A stretch of DNA of 64,000 nucleotides from JADGHX01 sp963837755 (GTDB lineage: Bacteria; Pseudomonadota; Gammaproteobacteria; Steroidobacterales; Steroidobacteraceae). The stretch spans positions 186,001 through 250,000 of the forward strand of contig CAWIOP010000005.1 in assembly GCA_963837755.1 (NCBI GenBank), given 5' to 3'. Position 1 is the first letter of the stretch; each line of letters starts with the position of its first letter. The notes below the pieces were generated by a model. That model was not told the DNA's origin. It did not search any database and worked only from the letters and a program-made list of their open reading frames with translations. Both the position numbers and the translations under genes were made by a program. This document shows, piece by piece, positions 19,777 through 29,587 of the stretch.

Positions 19777-20023
19777 CCTTTGGAAGGAAGGGAGCGACCG
19801 TGGTGTGAGAGAGCACCGGCGCCCGCGTGTGGTGCGGGCATGTTGCGCGCGCCCCGAATCGGGTCGCCGCCGACCCCTGTTTCGAAAGCACTTTCACGGT
19901 TGAGCTGCGGCGTGGTCATGCGGTCGGAAACTCATACCGCAGACGTGCGATTGATGACATTTCTCTTGCCGCGATCCGGTCTGAACCGCCAAATAGCGCG
20001 CGAATCCCCATTCGAGGAACCCG

Positions 20024-21265
20024 ATGCAGCCACTTAGCTGCGCTGATGATTCTCCGTCTCCTGCGGAGCCTGCTGTAGCCCTGGCACAAAGTGGGCGCAC
20101 TGTCGTGCGCGCTCGGTTCGCGGGACGGGCACTGTTGCCTGCGTTGTGCGTGGTGGCGCTGTTGGCCGGATGTTCCGGCGGGCAGCAGTCCGCGTCTTCA
20201 GGTGGGCCGGGCGGCAAGCCGCCCGCCGGCAATGGCGGCCCCGGTGGCCCGGCCGGTTCCGGTGGCCCGGGTGGATTCGGTGCGCGAGGTGGCGCGCCCC
20301 AGACGGTGAGTGTCGTCACGGCGGAAGCGGCCATCGGCGATCTCGGGCTCGAGATCGAAGCCATCGGCAGTGCCGTCGCCAACGAGTCCACCGAGATCAC
20401 ATCCCGAACGGTGAACACCGTTACGGCCATCCGCTTCAAGGAAGGCCAGCTGGTGAAGAAGGGCGCGGTGCTCGTCGAATTCGACAGCGTGCAGGCCCGT
20501 GCCGAGCTCGCCGCCGCGGAAGCCGCGCTCGCCGAGAGCAAGAGCCAGTACAAGCGCAGCCGCGAGCTCTTTACGACGCAGGCGCTCTCGCAGTCGCAGC
20601 TGGATCAGCTCGAAGCCACACTCAAGTCGAACGAGGCGCGCGTGGCCGCCGCGCAGTCGAAGGTTCAGGACACCATCATTCGTGCGCCGTTCTCCGGCCG
20701 CATGGGTTTCCGGCGCATCAGTGTCGGCGGGCTCGTGAGCCCGGGCACCGTCATCAGCACGCTCGATGACACGTCGGTCATCAAGCTCGACTTCACCGTG
20801 CCGCAGGCCTACATGTTCGCGTTGCAGCCCGGGCAGCCCATCGCCGCGCAGATTGCGGGCGTGCCGAACCAGACCTTCACCGGCAAGGTGACCACGCTCG
20901 ATTCGCGCGTCGACCCGGTCACCCGTTCCATCGTCGTGCGCGCGGCGTTGCCGAACGCGCAGGGCATCCTCAAGCCCGGCATGTTCATGACGGCGAAGGT
21001 CAGCGCCGCGGCCACGCAGGCGCTGCTGATTCCCGAAGGCGCCATCGTGCCCGAGCAGGGCAAGAGCTTCGTCTTCGTGGTGAAGGACGGCATCGCCTCC
21101 CGGCGCGAGGTCACCATCGGCCGCAGGAAGCCCGGCCAGGTGCAGATCACGCAGGGGCTGAGCGACGGCGACCGCGTCATCGTCGAGGGCACGCAGAAAG
21201 TGCGTGACGGCATCGCGGTGCTGGAGGTCGACGCCGACGCTTCGTCCGTCGCTTCGGCCACCTGA
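20024..21265 (+). CDS. RND efflux periplasmic adaptor (membrane fusion protein), lipoprotein
   Basis: 413 aa from ATG 20024 (GAGGAA upstream). The lipobox LLAGC puts the lipidated Cys at residue 50, which is far in; a GTG at 20105 would give a normal 22-residue signal and may be the real start. A Gly/Pro-rich linker follows. Then come the lipoyl/hairpin region (VTAIRFKEGQLVKKGAVLVE, coiled coil RAELAAAEAALAESKSQYKR) and beta-barrel (TIIRAPFSGRMGFRRISVGG). It links the inner-membrane pump encoded next to an outer-membrane channel, which is not encoded here. Confidence 0.93.
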   Translation: MQPLSCADDSPSPAEPAVALAQSGRTVVRARFAGRALLPALCVVALLAGCSGGQQSASSGGPGGKPPAGNGGPGGPAGSGGPGGFGARGGAPQTVSVVTAEAAIGDLGLEIEAIGSAVANESTEITSRTVNTVTAIRFKEGQLVKKGAVLVEFDSVQARAELAAAEAALAESKSQYKRSRELFTTQALSQSQLDQLEATLKSNEARVAAAQSKVQDTIIRAPFSGRMGFRRISVGGLVSPGTVISTLDDTSVIKLDFTVPQAYMFALQPGQPIAAQIAGVPNQTFTGKVTTLDSRVDPVTRSIVVRAALPNAQGILKPGMFMTAKVSAAATQALLIPEGAIVPEQGKSFVFVVKDGIASRREVTIGRRKPGQVQITQGLSDGDRVIVEGTQKVRDGIAVLEVDADASSVASAT

Positions 21266-21276
21266 GGCGCAGCGCA

Positions 21277-24200
21277 ATGCGTATCTCGGAAGTTTCGATC
21301 CGCCGGCCGGTCTTCGCAACCGTCATCAGCCTGCTGCTGATCATCTTCGGCTTCGTCTGCCTCGAGCGGCTCGCGGTTCGCGAGTATCCGGACATCACGC
21401 GCCCGGTCGTCTCCATTTCCACCAACTACCGTGGTGCCTCCGCACCCGTGATCGAGAACAAGATCACGCAGGTGATCGAAGACCGCATCGCCGGGCTCGA
21501 AGGCATCGAGAAGATCACCTCGCGCAGCGTCGATGAACGCTCGAACATCACCGTCGAGTTCTCGGTGGATCGCGATGTGGACAGTGCGGCGAACGACATT
21601 CGCGATCGCGTATCGCGCGTGATGAACGCGCTGCCCGATGAGGCGGATGCGCCCGAGATCGCCAAAGCCGACTCAGGCGCGGACCCCGTGATGTTCCTGA
21701 ATCTCAACGCCGACAACCTGTCGGCGCTGGAGCTCACGGACTACGCCGAGCGATACATCATCGACCAGTTCGCGACCGTGCCGGGCGTGGCACGAGTCTC
21801 GGTGGGCGGCGGGCGCAAATATGCCATGCGCATCTGGCTCGACCGCCAGGCGCTGGCCGCTCGCCAGCTTACGGTGGCGGACATCGAAAGCGCCTTGCGC
21901 CGCGAGAACGTGCAGTTGCCCGCCGGGCGGCTGGAGTCGCAGACGCGCGAGTTCTCGTTGCGCACGAACGTGGGCCTCGATACGGAAGCCGATTTTCGCG
22001 GGCTCGTGATCGGGCGTGGCGCGCAGAACCAGCTCGTGCGCCTCGGCGAGGTGGCGGACGTGCGGCTTGCCGCCGAAGACGAGCGGTCGGTCATGCGCAC
22101 CGATGGCAAGTTCGGTGTGGGCATCCCGATCGAGGCGCAGTCGAAGGCGAACCTGCTGGACGTGGCGCAGGGCGTGCGCGCGGCACTCGAGCGCATTCGC
22201 CCCACGTTGCCCAAGGGCATGGCGCTGGTCGTCAACGTAGACAACGCCGTGGCCATCGAGGCCGCATTGCATGAAGTCGTCATCGCGCTGGCGCTGGCTT
22301 TCATCTCGGTGCTGGTGGTCATCTACGCGTTCCTCGGGAGCCTGCGCGCCACCCTCATTCCGGCGATCACGATCCCGGTGTCCATCGTCGCGACGGCCAC
22401 GGCGATGTATGCGCTGGGCTACACCATCAACGTGCTCACGCTGCTGGCGCTCGTGCTCGCCATCGGCCTCGTGGTCGATGACGCGATCGTCGTGCTGGAG
22501 AACATTTTCCGTCGTGCCGAAGCGGGTGAGCCCACGGTGGTGGCGGCCGTCAACGGCTCGAAAGAAATCGGCTTCGCGGTGATCGCCACGACGGCCACGC
22601 TCGCCGCTGTGTTCGTGCCCATCTCGTTCCTGCCCGGCGACATCGGGCGTTTGTTCCGTGAGTTCGGCTTTACGCTGGCTGCGTCGGTGCTGTTCTCCGC
22701 GCTCGTTGCCTTGACGCTGACGCCCATGCTCGCGTCGAAGGCGAACTGGAGCACGATGAAGCACAACCGCTTCGCGACCGCCGTGGATCGTTTCTTCATC
22801 GCCGTCTCCGCGCGGTACGACCGGCGCCTGCGCAGCCTCATCCGGCGCCCATGGCTCATCGTTGGGGCCGTGGTGGGCCTCATGGCGGCCGGCGGACTCA
22901 CGTTCCATTTCCTCCCCAGCGAGTTCGCGCCTGTGGCGGACGTGGGGCGCACCGTCGTGTTCATGGAAGCTCCGGAAGGCGCGAGCTTCGAATACACGCA
23001 GCAAAATGCGCGCAAGGTCGAGGCGATCGTGGAAGCCGAGCGCGCGCAGTACGGGGACATCGATCGCGCGCTGGTGCGCATGCCCGGCAACTTCGAGGGC
23101 GGCGGTGACGTGAACTCCGCGCGCATCTTCCTGGTGTTGAAGGATTGGCACGAGCGCACGCGCTCGGCGCAGGAAATCTCACAGTCGATTGCGCAGAAGG
23201 CCAGCGGCATTCCGGGCGTGCGCATCAACACGTTCTCCCCCGGTGGCCTGGGCCGTGGCTTCGGCAAGCCGATCCAGGCCGCTCTGGGTGGCCCGGACTA
23301 CGAGCAGCTCGCGCAGTGGTCGAACCAGCTCATGCTGCTCGCCCAGCAGAACCCGGGTCTCACCAACGTCGACACCAACTACAAGGAGCGCAAACCCCAG
23401 ATTCGCGTCTCCGTAGATCGTGATCGCGCGGCGGACCTCGGCGTGTCGCTGGAGACGGTGGGCCGCACGCTCGAGAGCATGCTGGGCTCGCGCATCGTCA
23501 CCACTTACGTGGACCGCGGGCGCGAATACAACGTCATTCTTCAGAGCCGCGCGGATGAGCGCGCCACGACCACCGACCTGACCAACATTCAGGTGCGGTC
23601 GGATCGCACGGGCCAGCTCATTCCGCTTTCGAACCTGGTCACGCTTCAGGAGACCGCGGGCGCCGTCTCGCTGAATCGCTTCAATCGCATTCGCACCATC
23701 GAGATTTCGACCGGACTTGCGCCGGGCTACACCATGGGCGAGGCCGTGAAGTGGTTCCAGGACACCGTGCGCGACAAGCTGCCGGCCGGCGCGTCGCTCG
23801 CGTTCAACGGCGAGTCCGGCGAGTTCCTGAAGAGCGGCGGGCAGCTCTACACCACGTTCATCTTCGCCATCGCCATTGTGTTCCTGGTGCTGGCGGCGCA
23901 GTTCGAGAGCTTCATCCACCCCGCCATCATCATGGTGACGGTGCCGCTCGCGCTGCTCGGCGCGGTGTTCGGGCTCAAGCTCTATGGGCTCAGCATCAGC
24001 ATTTTCAGCCAGATCGCGGTGGTCATGCTCGTGGGCATCGCGGCCAAGAACGGCGTGCTCATCGTGGAGTTTGCGAACCAGCTTCGCGATCGGGGCCTCG
24101 AGTTCACGGATGCAGTGGTGAAAGCGGCCGTCACGCGCCTGCGGCCCATCCTCATGACCAGCCTCTGCACGGCGTTCGGCGCGCTGCCCTTCCTGTTCGC

Positions 24201-24459
24201 CACGGGAGCGGGGTCGGAGCAGCGCAAGCCTATCGGCGTGGTCGTGTTCTATGGCACGCTGGTGTCGGTGTTCCTCACGCTGTTCGTGGTGCCCGCGGTG
24301 TATTCGCTGGTTGCTCGCAAGACGAAGTCACCTCGCTACATGAGCGATCTGGTGGACCGCCTCATGGGTGCCAGTGGTGCGAAGGAGGGCACGCCGGAAG
24401 CTCCCGCCCTGGCACCCGCGCCCGACAGTGGCGCCACACCGGGCGCGGTGGTCAAGTAA
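21277..24459 (+). CDS. RND multidrug efflux transporter permease (HAE1 type)
   Basis: 1060 aa, full length for AcrB-like pumps. Two halves each with a large periplasmic loop; TM1 FATVISLLLIIFGFVCLERL. The proton-relay Asp pair is in TM4, AIGLVVDDAIVVLENIFRR. The second half has MVTVPLALLGAVFGLKLYG and RLRPILMTSLCTAFGALPF. It exports hydrophobic compounds using the proton gradient. It starts 11 bp after the adaptor gene, so the two form an operon. No regulator or outer-membrane factor lies beside it. Confidence 0.96.
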   Translation: MRISEVSIRRPVFATVISLLLIIFGFVCLERLAVREYPDITRPVVSISTNYRGASAPVIENKITQVIEDRIAGLEGIEKITSRSVDERSNITVEFSVDRDVDSAANDIRDRVSRVMNALPDEADAPEIAKADSGADPVMFLNLNADNLSALELTDYAERYIIDQFATVPGVARVSVGGGRKYAMRIWLDRQALAARQLTVADIESALRRENVQLPAGRLESQTREFSLRTNVGLDTEADFRGLVIGRGAQNQLVRLGEVADVRLAAEDERSVMRTDGKFGVGIPIEAQSKANLLDVAQGVRAALERIRPTLPKGMALVVNVDNAVAIEAALHEVVIALALAFISVLVVIYAFLGSLRATLIPAITIPVSIVATATAMYALGYTINVLTLLALVLAIGLVVDDAIVVLENIFRRAEAGEPTVVAAVNGSKEIGFAVIATTATLAAVFVPISFLPGDIGRLFREFGFTLAASVLFSALVALTLTPMLASKANWSTMKHNRFATAVDRFFIAVSARYDRRLRSLIRRPWLIVGAVVGLMAAGGLTFHFLPSEFAPVADVGRTVVFMEAPEGASFEYTQQNARKVEAIVEAERAQYGDIDRALVRMPGNFEGGGDVNSARIFLVLKDWHERTRSAQEISQSIAQKASGIPGVRINTFSPGGLGRGFGKPIQAALGGPDYEQLAQWSNQLMLLAQQNPGLTNVDTNYKERKPQIRVSVDRDRAADLGVSLETVGRTLESMLGSRIVTTYVDRGREYNVILQSRADERATTTDLTNIQVRSDRTGQLIPLSNLVTLQETAGAVSLNRFNRIRTIEISTGLAPGYTMGEAVKWFQDTVRDKLPAGASLAFNGESGEFLKSGGQLYTTFIFAIAIVFLVLAAQFESFIHPAIIMVTVPLALLGAVFGLKLYGLSISIFSQIAVVMLVGIAAKNGVLIVEFANQLRDRGLEFTDAVVKAAVTRLRPILMTSLCTAFGALPFLFATGAGSEQRKPIGVVVFYGTLVSVFLTLFVVPAVYSLVARKTKSPRYMSDLVDRLMGASGAKEGTPEAPALAPAPDSGATPGAVVK

Positions 24460-24471
24460 GGGGTCGGTTGA

Positions 24472-26118
24472 ATGGGCGCATCGCTGCATCCTCTCGCAGG
24501 CAAGCCGGCGCCCCGCAATTCCCTCATCGACATTCCGCGGCTCATCACCGCGTACTACACAGAGCGGCCGGACGTGTCGGTGCCCTCGCAGCGCGTGGCG
24601 TTCGGCACATCAGGGCACCGCGGCATCTCGTTTGAATCGAGCTTCAACGAAGCGCATGTTCTGGCCATCAGCCAGGCGATCTGCGTTTATCGCAGGCGGC
24701 AGGGCATTGACGGCCCGCTGTTCCTCGGCGCCGATTCACACGCGCTCTCAGCGCCCGCTTTCGCGAGCGCACTCGAAGTGCTCGCGGCGAATGGCGTCGA
24801 AGTGATGATTTCGGCGGGGGGTGAGTTCACGCCGACGCCCGCGGTTTCACACGCCATCCTGGTCTATAACCGCGGCCGCACCAGCGGGCTTGCGGATGGC
24901 ATCGTGATCACGCCGTCTCACAATCCGCCCGAAAGCGGCGGGTTCAAGTACAACCCGCCGAACGGCGGGCCGGCAGACACCGATGCCACCGGCTGGATCG
25001 AGAACGAAGCCAACCGGTTGCTCGCGGCGGGGCTCACGGAAGTAAAGCGCATCTCGCTCGCACAGGCGGCGCGCGCGCCGACGACGCATGAGCATGACTA
25101 CGTTGCCGCGTACGTTGGCGACCTCGGTGCCGTGCTCGACATGGACGTGATCCGTGACGGCAAAGTGCGCATGGGTGTAGACCCGCTCGGTGGGGCCGGC
25201 GTGCACTACTGGGGGCGCATCGCCGAACAATACAAGCTCGATCTCACCATCGTGAGCGACGAGGTCGATGCGCGGTTCGGCTTCATGAGCCTGGACTGGG
25301 ACGGGAAGATCCGCATGGACCCGTCTTCGCCCTACGCCATGCAGCGCCTGGTCGGTCTCAGGGATCGCTTCGACGTGGCGTTCGCGTGCGATACGGACCA
25401 TGACCGGCATGGCATCGTCACCGCGAGCGTGGGCCTCATGCCGCCAAACCATTACCTTTCGGTGATGATCGACTACCTGTTCCGCCATCGGCCGCAGTGG
25501 TCGGCTGACGCTGCGGTGGGCAAGACCGTGGTGAGCAGCCAGATGATCGATCGCGTGGCCGCGCGCCTCGGCCGGCGGCTTTACGAAGTGCCCGTTGGAT
25601 TCAAGTGGTATGTCGAGGGCCTCGTGAATGGCACGCTTGGTTTCGGCGGGGAAGAAAGCGCCGGCGCGTCTTTCAGCCGTCGCGACGGCACCGTGTGGAC
25701 TACAGACAAGGACGGCATCGCGCCTGCGCTGCTTTCCGTGGAAATGACGGCGCGCACGGGCCGCGACCCCGGCGAGCTCTACCGACAGATGACGCGCGAG
25801 CTGGGCGACCCCGTGTTCACCCGTGTGGATGCCGCGGCGACACGTGAGCAGAAGAAGCGGCTCTCGAAGCTTTCCGCGGGCGAGTTCAAGTTGACGCAGT
25901 TCGCGGGCGACCCCATTCAGCAAGTGCTCGATCGGGCACCCGGTAACGACGCGCCCATCGGCGGCATCAAGGTTTCGACCGCCAACGGCTGGTTCGCGGC
26001 CCGACCCTCCGGCACGGAAGACGTCTACAAGATCTATGCGGAGAGCTTTCGCGGCGAGGGACATCTACGGCAGATTCTGGCGGAGGCGCAGGCGGTAGTG
26101 GACGCGGCCATCGCGTAG
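24472..26118 (+). CDS. pgm: Phosphoglucomutase (alpha-D-glucose phosphate-specific)
   Basis: 548 aa, usual length. RVAFGTSGHRGISFESSFNE at the N-terminus, active-site Ser in ITPSHNPPESGGF, metal loop CDTDHDRHG, sugar loop GGEESAGASFSRRDG and phosphate loop ARPSGTEDVYKIY. It interconverts glucose-1-phosphate and glucose-6-phosphate. It begins 12 bp after the RND pump gene and may be transcribed with it by read-through. Confidence 0.96.
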   Translation: MGASLHPLAGKPAPRNSLIDIPRLITAYYTERPDVSVPSQRVAFGTSGHRGISFESSFNEAHVLAISQAICVYRRRQGIDGPLFLGADSHALSAPAFASALEVLAANGVEVMISAGGEFTPTPAVSHAILVYNRGRTSGLADGIVITPSHNPPESGGFKYNPPNGGPADTDATGWIENEANRLLAAGLTEVKRISLAQAARAPTTHEHDYVAAYVGDLGAVLDMDVIRDGKVRMGVDPLGGAGVHYWGRIAEQYKLDLTIVSDEVDARFGFMSLDWDGKIRMDPSSPYAMQRLVGLRDRFDVAFACDTDHDRHGIVTASVGLMPPNHYLSVMIDYLFRHRPQWSADAAVGKTVVSSQMIDRVAARLGRRLYEVPVGFKWYVEGLVNGTLGFGGEESAGASFSRRDGTVWTTDKDGIAPALLSVEMTARTGRDPGELYRQMTRELGDPVFTRVDAAATREQKKRLSKLSAGEFKLTQFAGDPIQQVLDRAPGNDAPIGGIKVSTANGWFAARPSGTEDVYKIYAESFRGEGHLRQILAEAQAVVDAAIA

Positions 26119-26320
26119 CTCGTACCGATCCTTTACTTTGGCCAGGGCCGGAGCGGGGATTGAGGCGTGGCACGTCGGCCTCGCCCGCTGTAGCCCCCCG
26201 GGCGGCAGGCGCGTGCCATCCGCGCGTTCTCGGGCCGGGCCGTGTAGACTTCGCGGCCTGCGGTCGGCCCGGCTCCGGTGCCGCCGCGCCCGAAGCGTCA
26301 CCGCATGTGTTTTCCGAGCT

Positions 26321-26350
26321 TTGCGGGACTGCGGATTTGTCCCGTAAAAT
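26321..26350 (+). promoter_or_regulatory. Promoter of the left tRNA-Val
   Basis: TTGCGG, 18 bp, TAAAAT. The same boxes at the same spacing precede the second tRNA-Val copy (42976-43005), although the DNA between them has diverged, which supports function. The rest of 26119-26320 holds no gene I can support. Confidence 0.7.
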
Positions 26351-26372
26351 GCGCCAATTGCGGGTTCGGAAA

Positions 26373-26448
26373 GGGTGCTTAGCTCAGCTGGTAGAGCGTC
26401 GCCTTTACACGGCGAATGTCGGGGGTTCGAGCCCCTCAGCACCCACCA
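26373..26448 (+). tRNA. tRNA-Val (anticodon UAC), left copy
   Basis: 76 nt. Acceptor GGGTGCT/AGCACCC, discriminator A, CCA encoded; D-arm TAGCTCAGCTGGTAGAGC, anticodon stem CGCC/GGCG with loop TTTACAC, T-arm GGGGGTTCGAGCCCCT. Identical to 43027-43102. Confidence 0.98.
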
Positions 26449-26508
26449 ACCTTCATCAAGCACTTGCATCCGCTACGCCCTCACGCCGCAATCCGCAGCA
26501 CCGTGAGT

Positions 26509-26526
26509 GCGGGACTTTCGCGGGAC
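26509..26526. repeat. Left island-end repeat GCGGGACTTTCGCGGGAC
   Basis: 18 bp, made of two GCGGGAC units, 61 bp inside the left tRNA-Val. 17 of 18 bases match 42967-42984 near the right tRNA-Val. Candidate recombinase arm or excision-factor site. Confidence 0.5.
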
Positions 26527-26858
26527 CGAACCACCTTGTTCGCGGCTTCGAGCAGGTTCGCCAGCTCGGCGACACTCCCGCCCTGGACGAACGGACTGCG
26601 CGCGCCAGCCGCCGTGCACAGCAGCCGAAGCCAGGCATTCCAGAGCGGGGAGAGTCTGGAGCAAGTGGCCGCCAGACATGGCCGCACACTTCGAGGAATC
26701 GAATCGAGGCTGGAAATTCTCGGAATGATCACGAGCACGCAACGCACGACGGAGAATCGCTTCGGAGCCGGTGGCCAGCACGACGGAGTACAACGCACTG
26801 GAGCGCGGAAAACATGAGCGAGTTCCACGAAGACAGCGGGTTGACCGTTACTCCGCGT
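26527..26858. other. Gap without a supported gene (left island end)
   Basis: A plus-strand stretch around 26640-26730 reads ESLEQVAARHGRTLRGIESR, which has the look of a broken winged-helix module, but no start, stop or full domain can be defined. The remainder shows nothing. Confidence 0.4.
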
Positions 26859-27722
26859 TCATTTGCCCATCGGCTTGCGGAACTTCAGCGTCATGCGATC
26901 CGACTCGCCGATGTCGATGTATTTCTGTTTGTCTTCGCCCTGCGGCACTGACAAGTCCGGCGGTAAGGTCCAAACACCGTTCTTGTGATTGTGAGTGTCC
27001 TTCGGGTTGCGATTGACATCGGAGCTGCCGACGAATTCAAAGCCGGCGGCCTTGGCCAAGGAAATCACGCGCTCTTCCGACACATAGCCATTGGAGGCGT
27101 TCGGGTCTTCGGTCTTGGGATCCGGCCAGCGGTGATCGACGATGCCGAGAATGCCACCCGGCTTGAGTGCGGTAAAAAACGCTCCAAACAGTTTTGCCGG
27201 ATCTTGTTTGTATCCTGGTGCCAGCCAGTTGTGCACATTGCGGAAAGTCAGCACCAGGTCGGCCGTGCCGGCCGGCGCAATGGCCAACTCGTTCGGCGCC
27301 CACAGCGCGGTGAACTGCACTTCGCCGAACACTTCGGGACTCTTCTTGGCCTTGTCCTGTAGCGCCGCATTTTCCTGGCGCTGATAGTCAAAGGCCGGGT
27401 TGGAGCCGTACTGCGCTGCGTACAACTTGCCCTTGCTCTTCAGCACTGGCGCCAGCACTTCGGTGTACCAGCCGCCACCGGGCCAAATCTCGACGACCGT
27501 CATATCGCGGCGCAAGCCAAAGAAGGTCAAGGTTTCCTTGGGATGGCGAAAGCGATCGCGCGCCTTGTTGCGCTCACTGCGATGGGAACCCGCCAGCGCG
27601 GCATCGAGCGCAGCACTGGTGGCAGCATCGGTTTGGGCAATGGTCTCGAGTGAGGACAACACCGATACTGCTGCAAGCACCACTGCTGCGAGTGAACTAC
27701 TGAAGCGAGGAAGCTTTTTCAT
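26859..27722 (-). CDS. Secreted class I SAM-dependent methyltransferase-like protein
   Basis: 287 aa with a cleavable signal peptide (residues 1-29, SSLAAVVLAAVSVLSSLETI). Motif I is VVEIWPGGGWYTEVLAP; LVLTFRNVHNWLAPGYK and LKPGGILGIVDH match motifs IV-VI. An exported methyltransferase fold is odd because SAM is cytoplasmic, but this family is widespread in gammaproteobacteria and its role is unknown. It may be chromosomal cargo rather than part of the mobile core. Start ATG 27722. Confidence 0.85.
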   Translation of the reverse strand: MKKLPRFSSSLAAVVLAAVSVLSSLETIAQTDAATSAALDAALAGSHRSERNKARDRFRHPKETLTFFGLRRDMTVVEIWPGGGWYTEVLAPVLKSKGKLYAAQYGSNPAFDYQRQENAALQDKAKKSPEVFGEVQFTALWAPNELAIAPAGTADLVLTFRNVHNWLAPGYKQDPAKLFGAFFTALKPGGILGIVDHRWPDPKTEDPNASNGYVSEERVISLAKAAGFEFVGSSDVNRNPKDTHNHKNGVWTLPPDLSVPQGEDKQKYIDIGESDRMTLKFRKPMGK

Positions 27723-27833
27723 TGGTTACCCCCGGCGTGTGTGACTCTTGGGTGCTTGATGATAGTCCGCGCGCAGAAGCGATGGGAGACGACACGACCC
27801 TTCAGGTATCGGTGATCGTGGGCCGGTCCTGGC

Positions 27834-28061
27834 CTAACGCGTCTCCGCCTCGCGAATCACTTCCCACATCGGCACCTCGAGCCCGTCGCAGACGCGCTCG
27901 AGCGTGGTGAGCTGCAGATTCTTTTTCCCGCGCTCCAGCGCGCCGTAGTAGGCGCGATGCATCTTGATGTGGTCCGCGAAGCCTTCCTGGCTGAACTCGC
28001 CGGCCTCGCGACGACGGCGCAGAACGTCACCAATGCGGACCTGAAGAGAGGGGCGTTTCAT
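27834..28061 (-). CDS. Small XRE-family HTH regulator
   Basis: 75 aa, almost only an HTH: VRIGDVLRRRREAGEFSQEG, then MHRAYYGALERGKKNLQLTT. Small HTH proteins like this are common regulators on integrative elements. It is divergent from the DNA methyltransferase, separated by 390 bp of structured DNA. Confidence 0.82.
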   Translation of the reverse strand: MKRPSLQVRIGDVLRRRREAGEFSQEGFADHIKMHRAYYGALERGKKNLQLTTLERVCDGLEVPMWEVIREAETR

Positions 28062-28335
28062 AGGCAGGCACCTTAAAAGGCGGCTACTTGAGGATCAACC
28101 TACGCCGGGACAGTTCTGCAGCGCGCGGGCGGTGTCGAACGAGGACTGGTGCGCCAGATCACGACCGCCCCGACAACCAAGAGCACCAGTACCACCGAAC
28201 TCCATCTCATTCCCTGTTCCCCCCGGAAAGGTCACGGGCGGCCGGCTGCGAGAGCTCTCGGTCTTCTTTTTGGCGACGCTTGTCGATGCGGCCGTCGCGG
28301 CCCGGCTTGCCTGCGCACGAGCGTATCACGCCGAG

Positions 28336-28392
28336 TCGGGCGTCAAGGGTCGCTGCGCGACCGGCTTCGCCGGCGGGGCCCCTGACGCCCGA
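28336..28392. repeat. Long imperfect inverted repeat with an inner hairpin
   Basis: Arms TCGGGCGTCAAGGG and CCCCTGACGCCCGA pair over 14 positions with one mismatch. They enclose CCGGC-TTC-GCCGG, a second hairpin, so the segment can form a branched structure. It lies in the 390-bp gap 28062-28452, which holds no supported gene. It may be a terminator/attenuator or a protein-binding element of the island. Confidence 0.55.
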
Positions 28393-28413
28393 CAACGGCG
28401 TGACGCACGTGCC

Positions 28414-28434
28414 GCGCAGGCAAGCCGCCTGCGC
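28414..28434. repeat. Hairpin just upstream of the DNA methyltransferase
   Basis: Perfect 8-bp arms GCGCAGGC/GCCTGCGC with a 5-nt loop, 18 bp before the methyltransferase ATG. Possible translational or transcriptional control site. Confidence 0.5.
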
Positions 28435-28452
28435 ACTCCATCGGAGTCCGAC

Positions 28453-29235
28453 ATGTTTCCCACCGATCACATTCTTCAGGGTGACTGCACCCGCATTCTG
28501 CGCACGCTGCCGGATGCCTCGGTCGATCTCGTCGTGACCGACCCGCCGTATGGCGTGCGGTATCGGGATCGACTCAATCGCACGATCGCCAATGACGATC
28601 ATCCCGAGCGCATCCTGAGCGCCTTCGACGATGTCTATCGCGTGCTGAAGCCCGACACGTTTTGCGTGTCCTTCTACGGGTGGAATCGCGTCGATGCCTT
28701 CCTCACGGCATGGCGACGGGCGGGCTTCGTTCCGGTCGGTCACCTGGTCTGGCACAAGAGCTACGCGTCGAGCCGCGCGTTCCTCGAGGCGCGCCACGAG
28801 CAGGCTTATCTGCTCGCGAAGGGGCGGCCCGCGAAGCCCGCGCAGCCGTTGAGCGACGTGCGTCCCTGGGAGTACAGCGGCAACCGCGCTCACCCGACCG
28901 AGAAGGCGGTGAGTGTCTTGCGTCCGCTGATTGAGAGTTTCTCGAAGCCGGGCGATCTGGTGCTGGATCCCTTCGCCGGATCCGGCAGCACTTGCGTCGC
29001 GGCTGCGCTGTGCGGGCGGCGCTACCTCGGCATTGAGCTCGAGGCGGGCTATTGCGATCTCGCGCGGAGCCGCCTTGCGGAACTCGCGCATCGTCGGCCC
29101 TGCGACGATCTCGTGCACACGCTTCAGTCCTTCACGTCCTGGGCACAGGCGCGCGGTCTTGCGCTGCCGGCCGAAGTGCTCGATGCCGCTCGGCGGAGCT
29201 CGTCCCGCACGCCGGCGTCGGCTCAGCGGGTATGA
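28453..29235 (+). CDS. Orphan site-specific DNA methyltransferase (N6-adenine/N4-cytosine type)
   Basis: 260 aa from ATG 28453. The catalytic motif VVTDPPYGVRYRD comes first and the SAM motif LDPFAGSGSTCVAAAL last, the order of beta-type N-methyltransferases. The target-recognition part lies between (VWHKSYASSRAFLEARHEQA). No restriction endonuclease gene is adjacent, so it is an orphan methyltransferase, as often carried by integrative and conjugative elements to mask restriction sites. The long in-frame extension upstream has no domain support and crosses the hairpins. Confidence 0.92.
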   Translation: MFPTDHILQGDCTRILRTLPDASVDLVVTDPPYGVRYRDRLNRTIANDDHPERILSAFDDVYRVLKPDTFCVSFYGWNRVDAFLTAWRRAGFVPVGHLVWHKSYASSRAFLEARHEQAYLLAKGRPAKPAQPLSDVRPWEYSGNRAHPTEKAVSVLRPLIESFSKPGDLVLDPFAGSGSTCVAAALCGRRYLGIELEAGYCDLARSRLAELAHRRPCDDLVHTLQSFTSWAQARGLALPAEVLDAARRSSSRTPASAQRV

Positions 29236-29587
29236 CGCGCCCAGCCGCGGGAGAGTCTGCGGGCCCTCTCGCGGTCGCGCCGATGAGGCCGCGGTGGGCA
29301 TCCACTCGCGGCGACCCCAGCGCGAGATCCGCACGGACTCCGCCAAATCGTGTGCGTCTCGACTCACGTCCGCAGAAGAGCACGCCCTGTTCGCATCATT
29401 CACGGCGATGCCTTCAGGGCCCGTTCGGATTGCCTGTCGCGCGCAGCTTGTCACGCCGTTCTCGCCGTCCAGAGTCGCGCGGACGCGCGCCCGGCCGCAG
29501 ACGGCCGGCTGTTGCTCTGGACGGCTCCGCTGCGACGTGGCCCGCGGGACGCGGGCAATCCGCCCGGGTTCAATGCGGAGCGCGACC
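29236..29587. other. Intergenic gap, no supported gene
   Basis: 352 bp between the methyltransferase and the next gene. CCGGCCG-CAGA-CGGCCGG near 29490-29510 is a 7-bp stem without a T-run. Otherwise I see nothing. Confidence 0.4.

Noticed and set aside
26065..26469. Minus-strand frame with WWVLRGSNPRHSPCKGDALP
   Set aside because: It is the antisense translation of the tRNA-Val gene, a well-known false protein.
26527..26858. Possible integrase remnant next to the left tRNA-Val
   Set aside because: Only a short winged-helix-like phrase is seen; none of the tyrosine recombinase R...HxxR...Y residues can be found.
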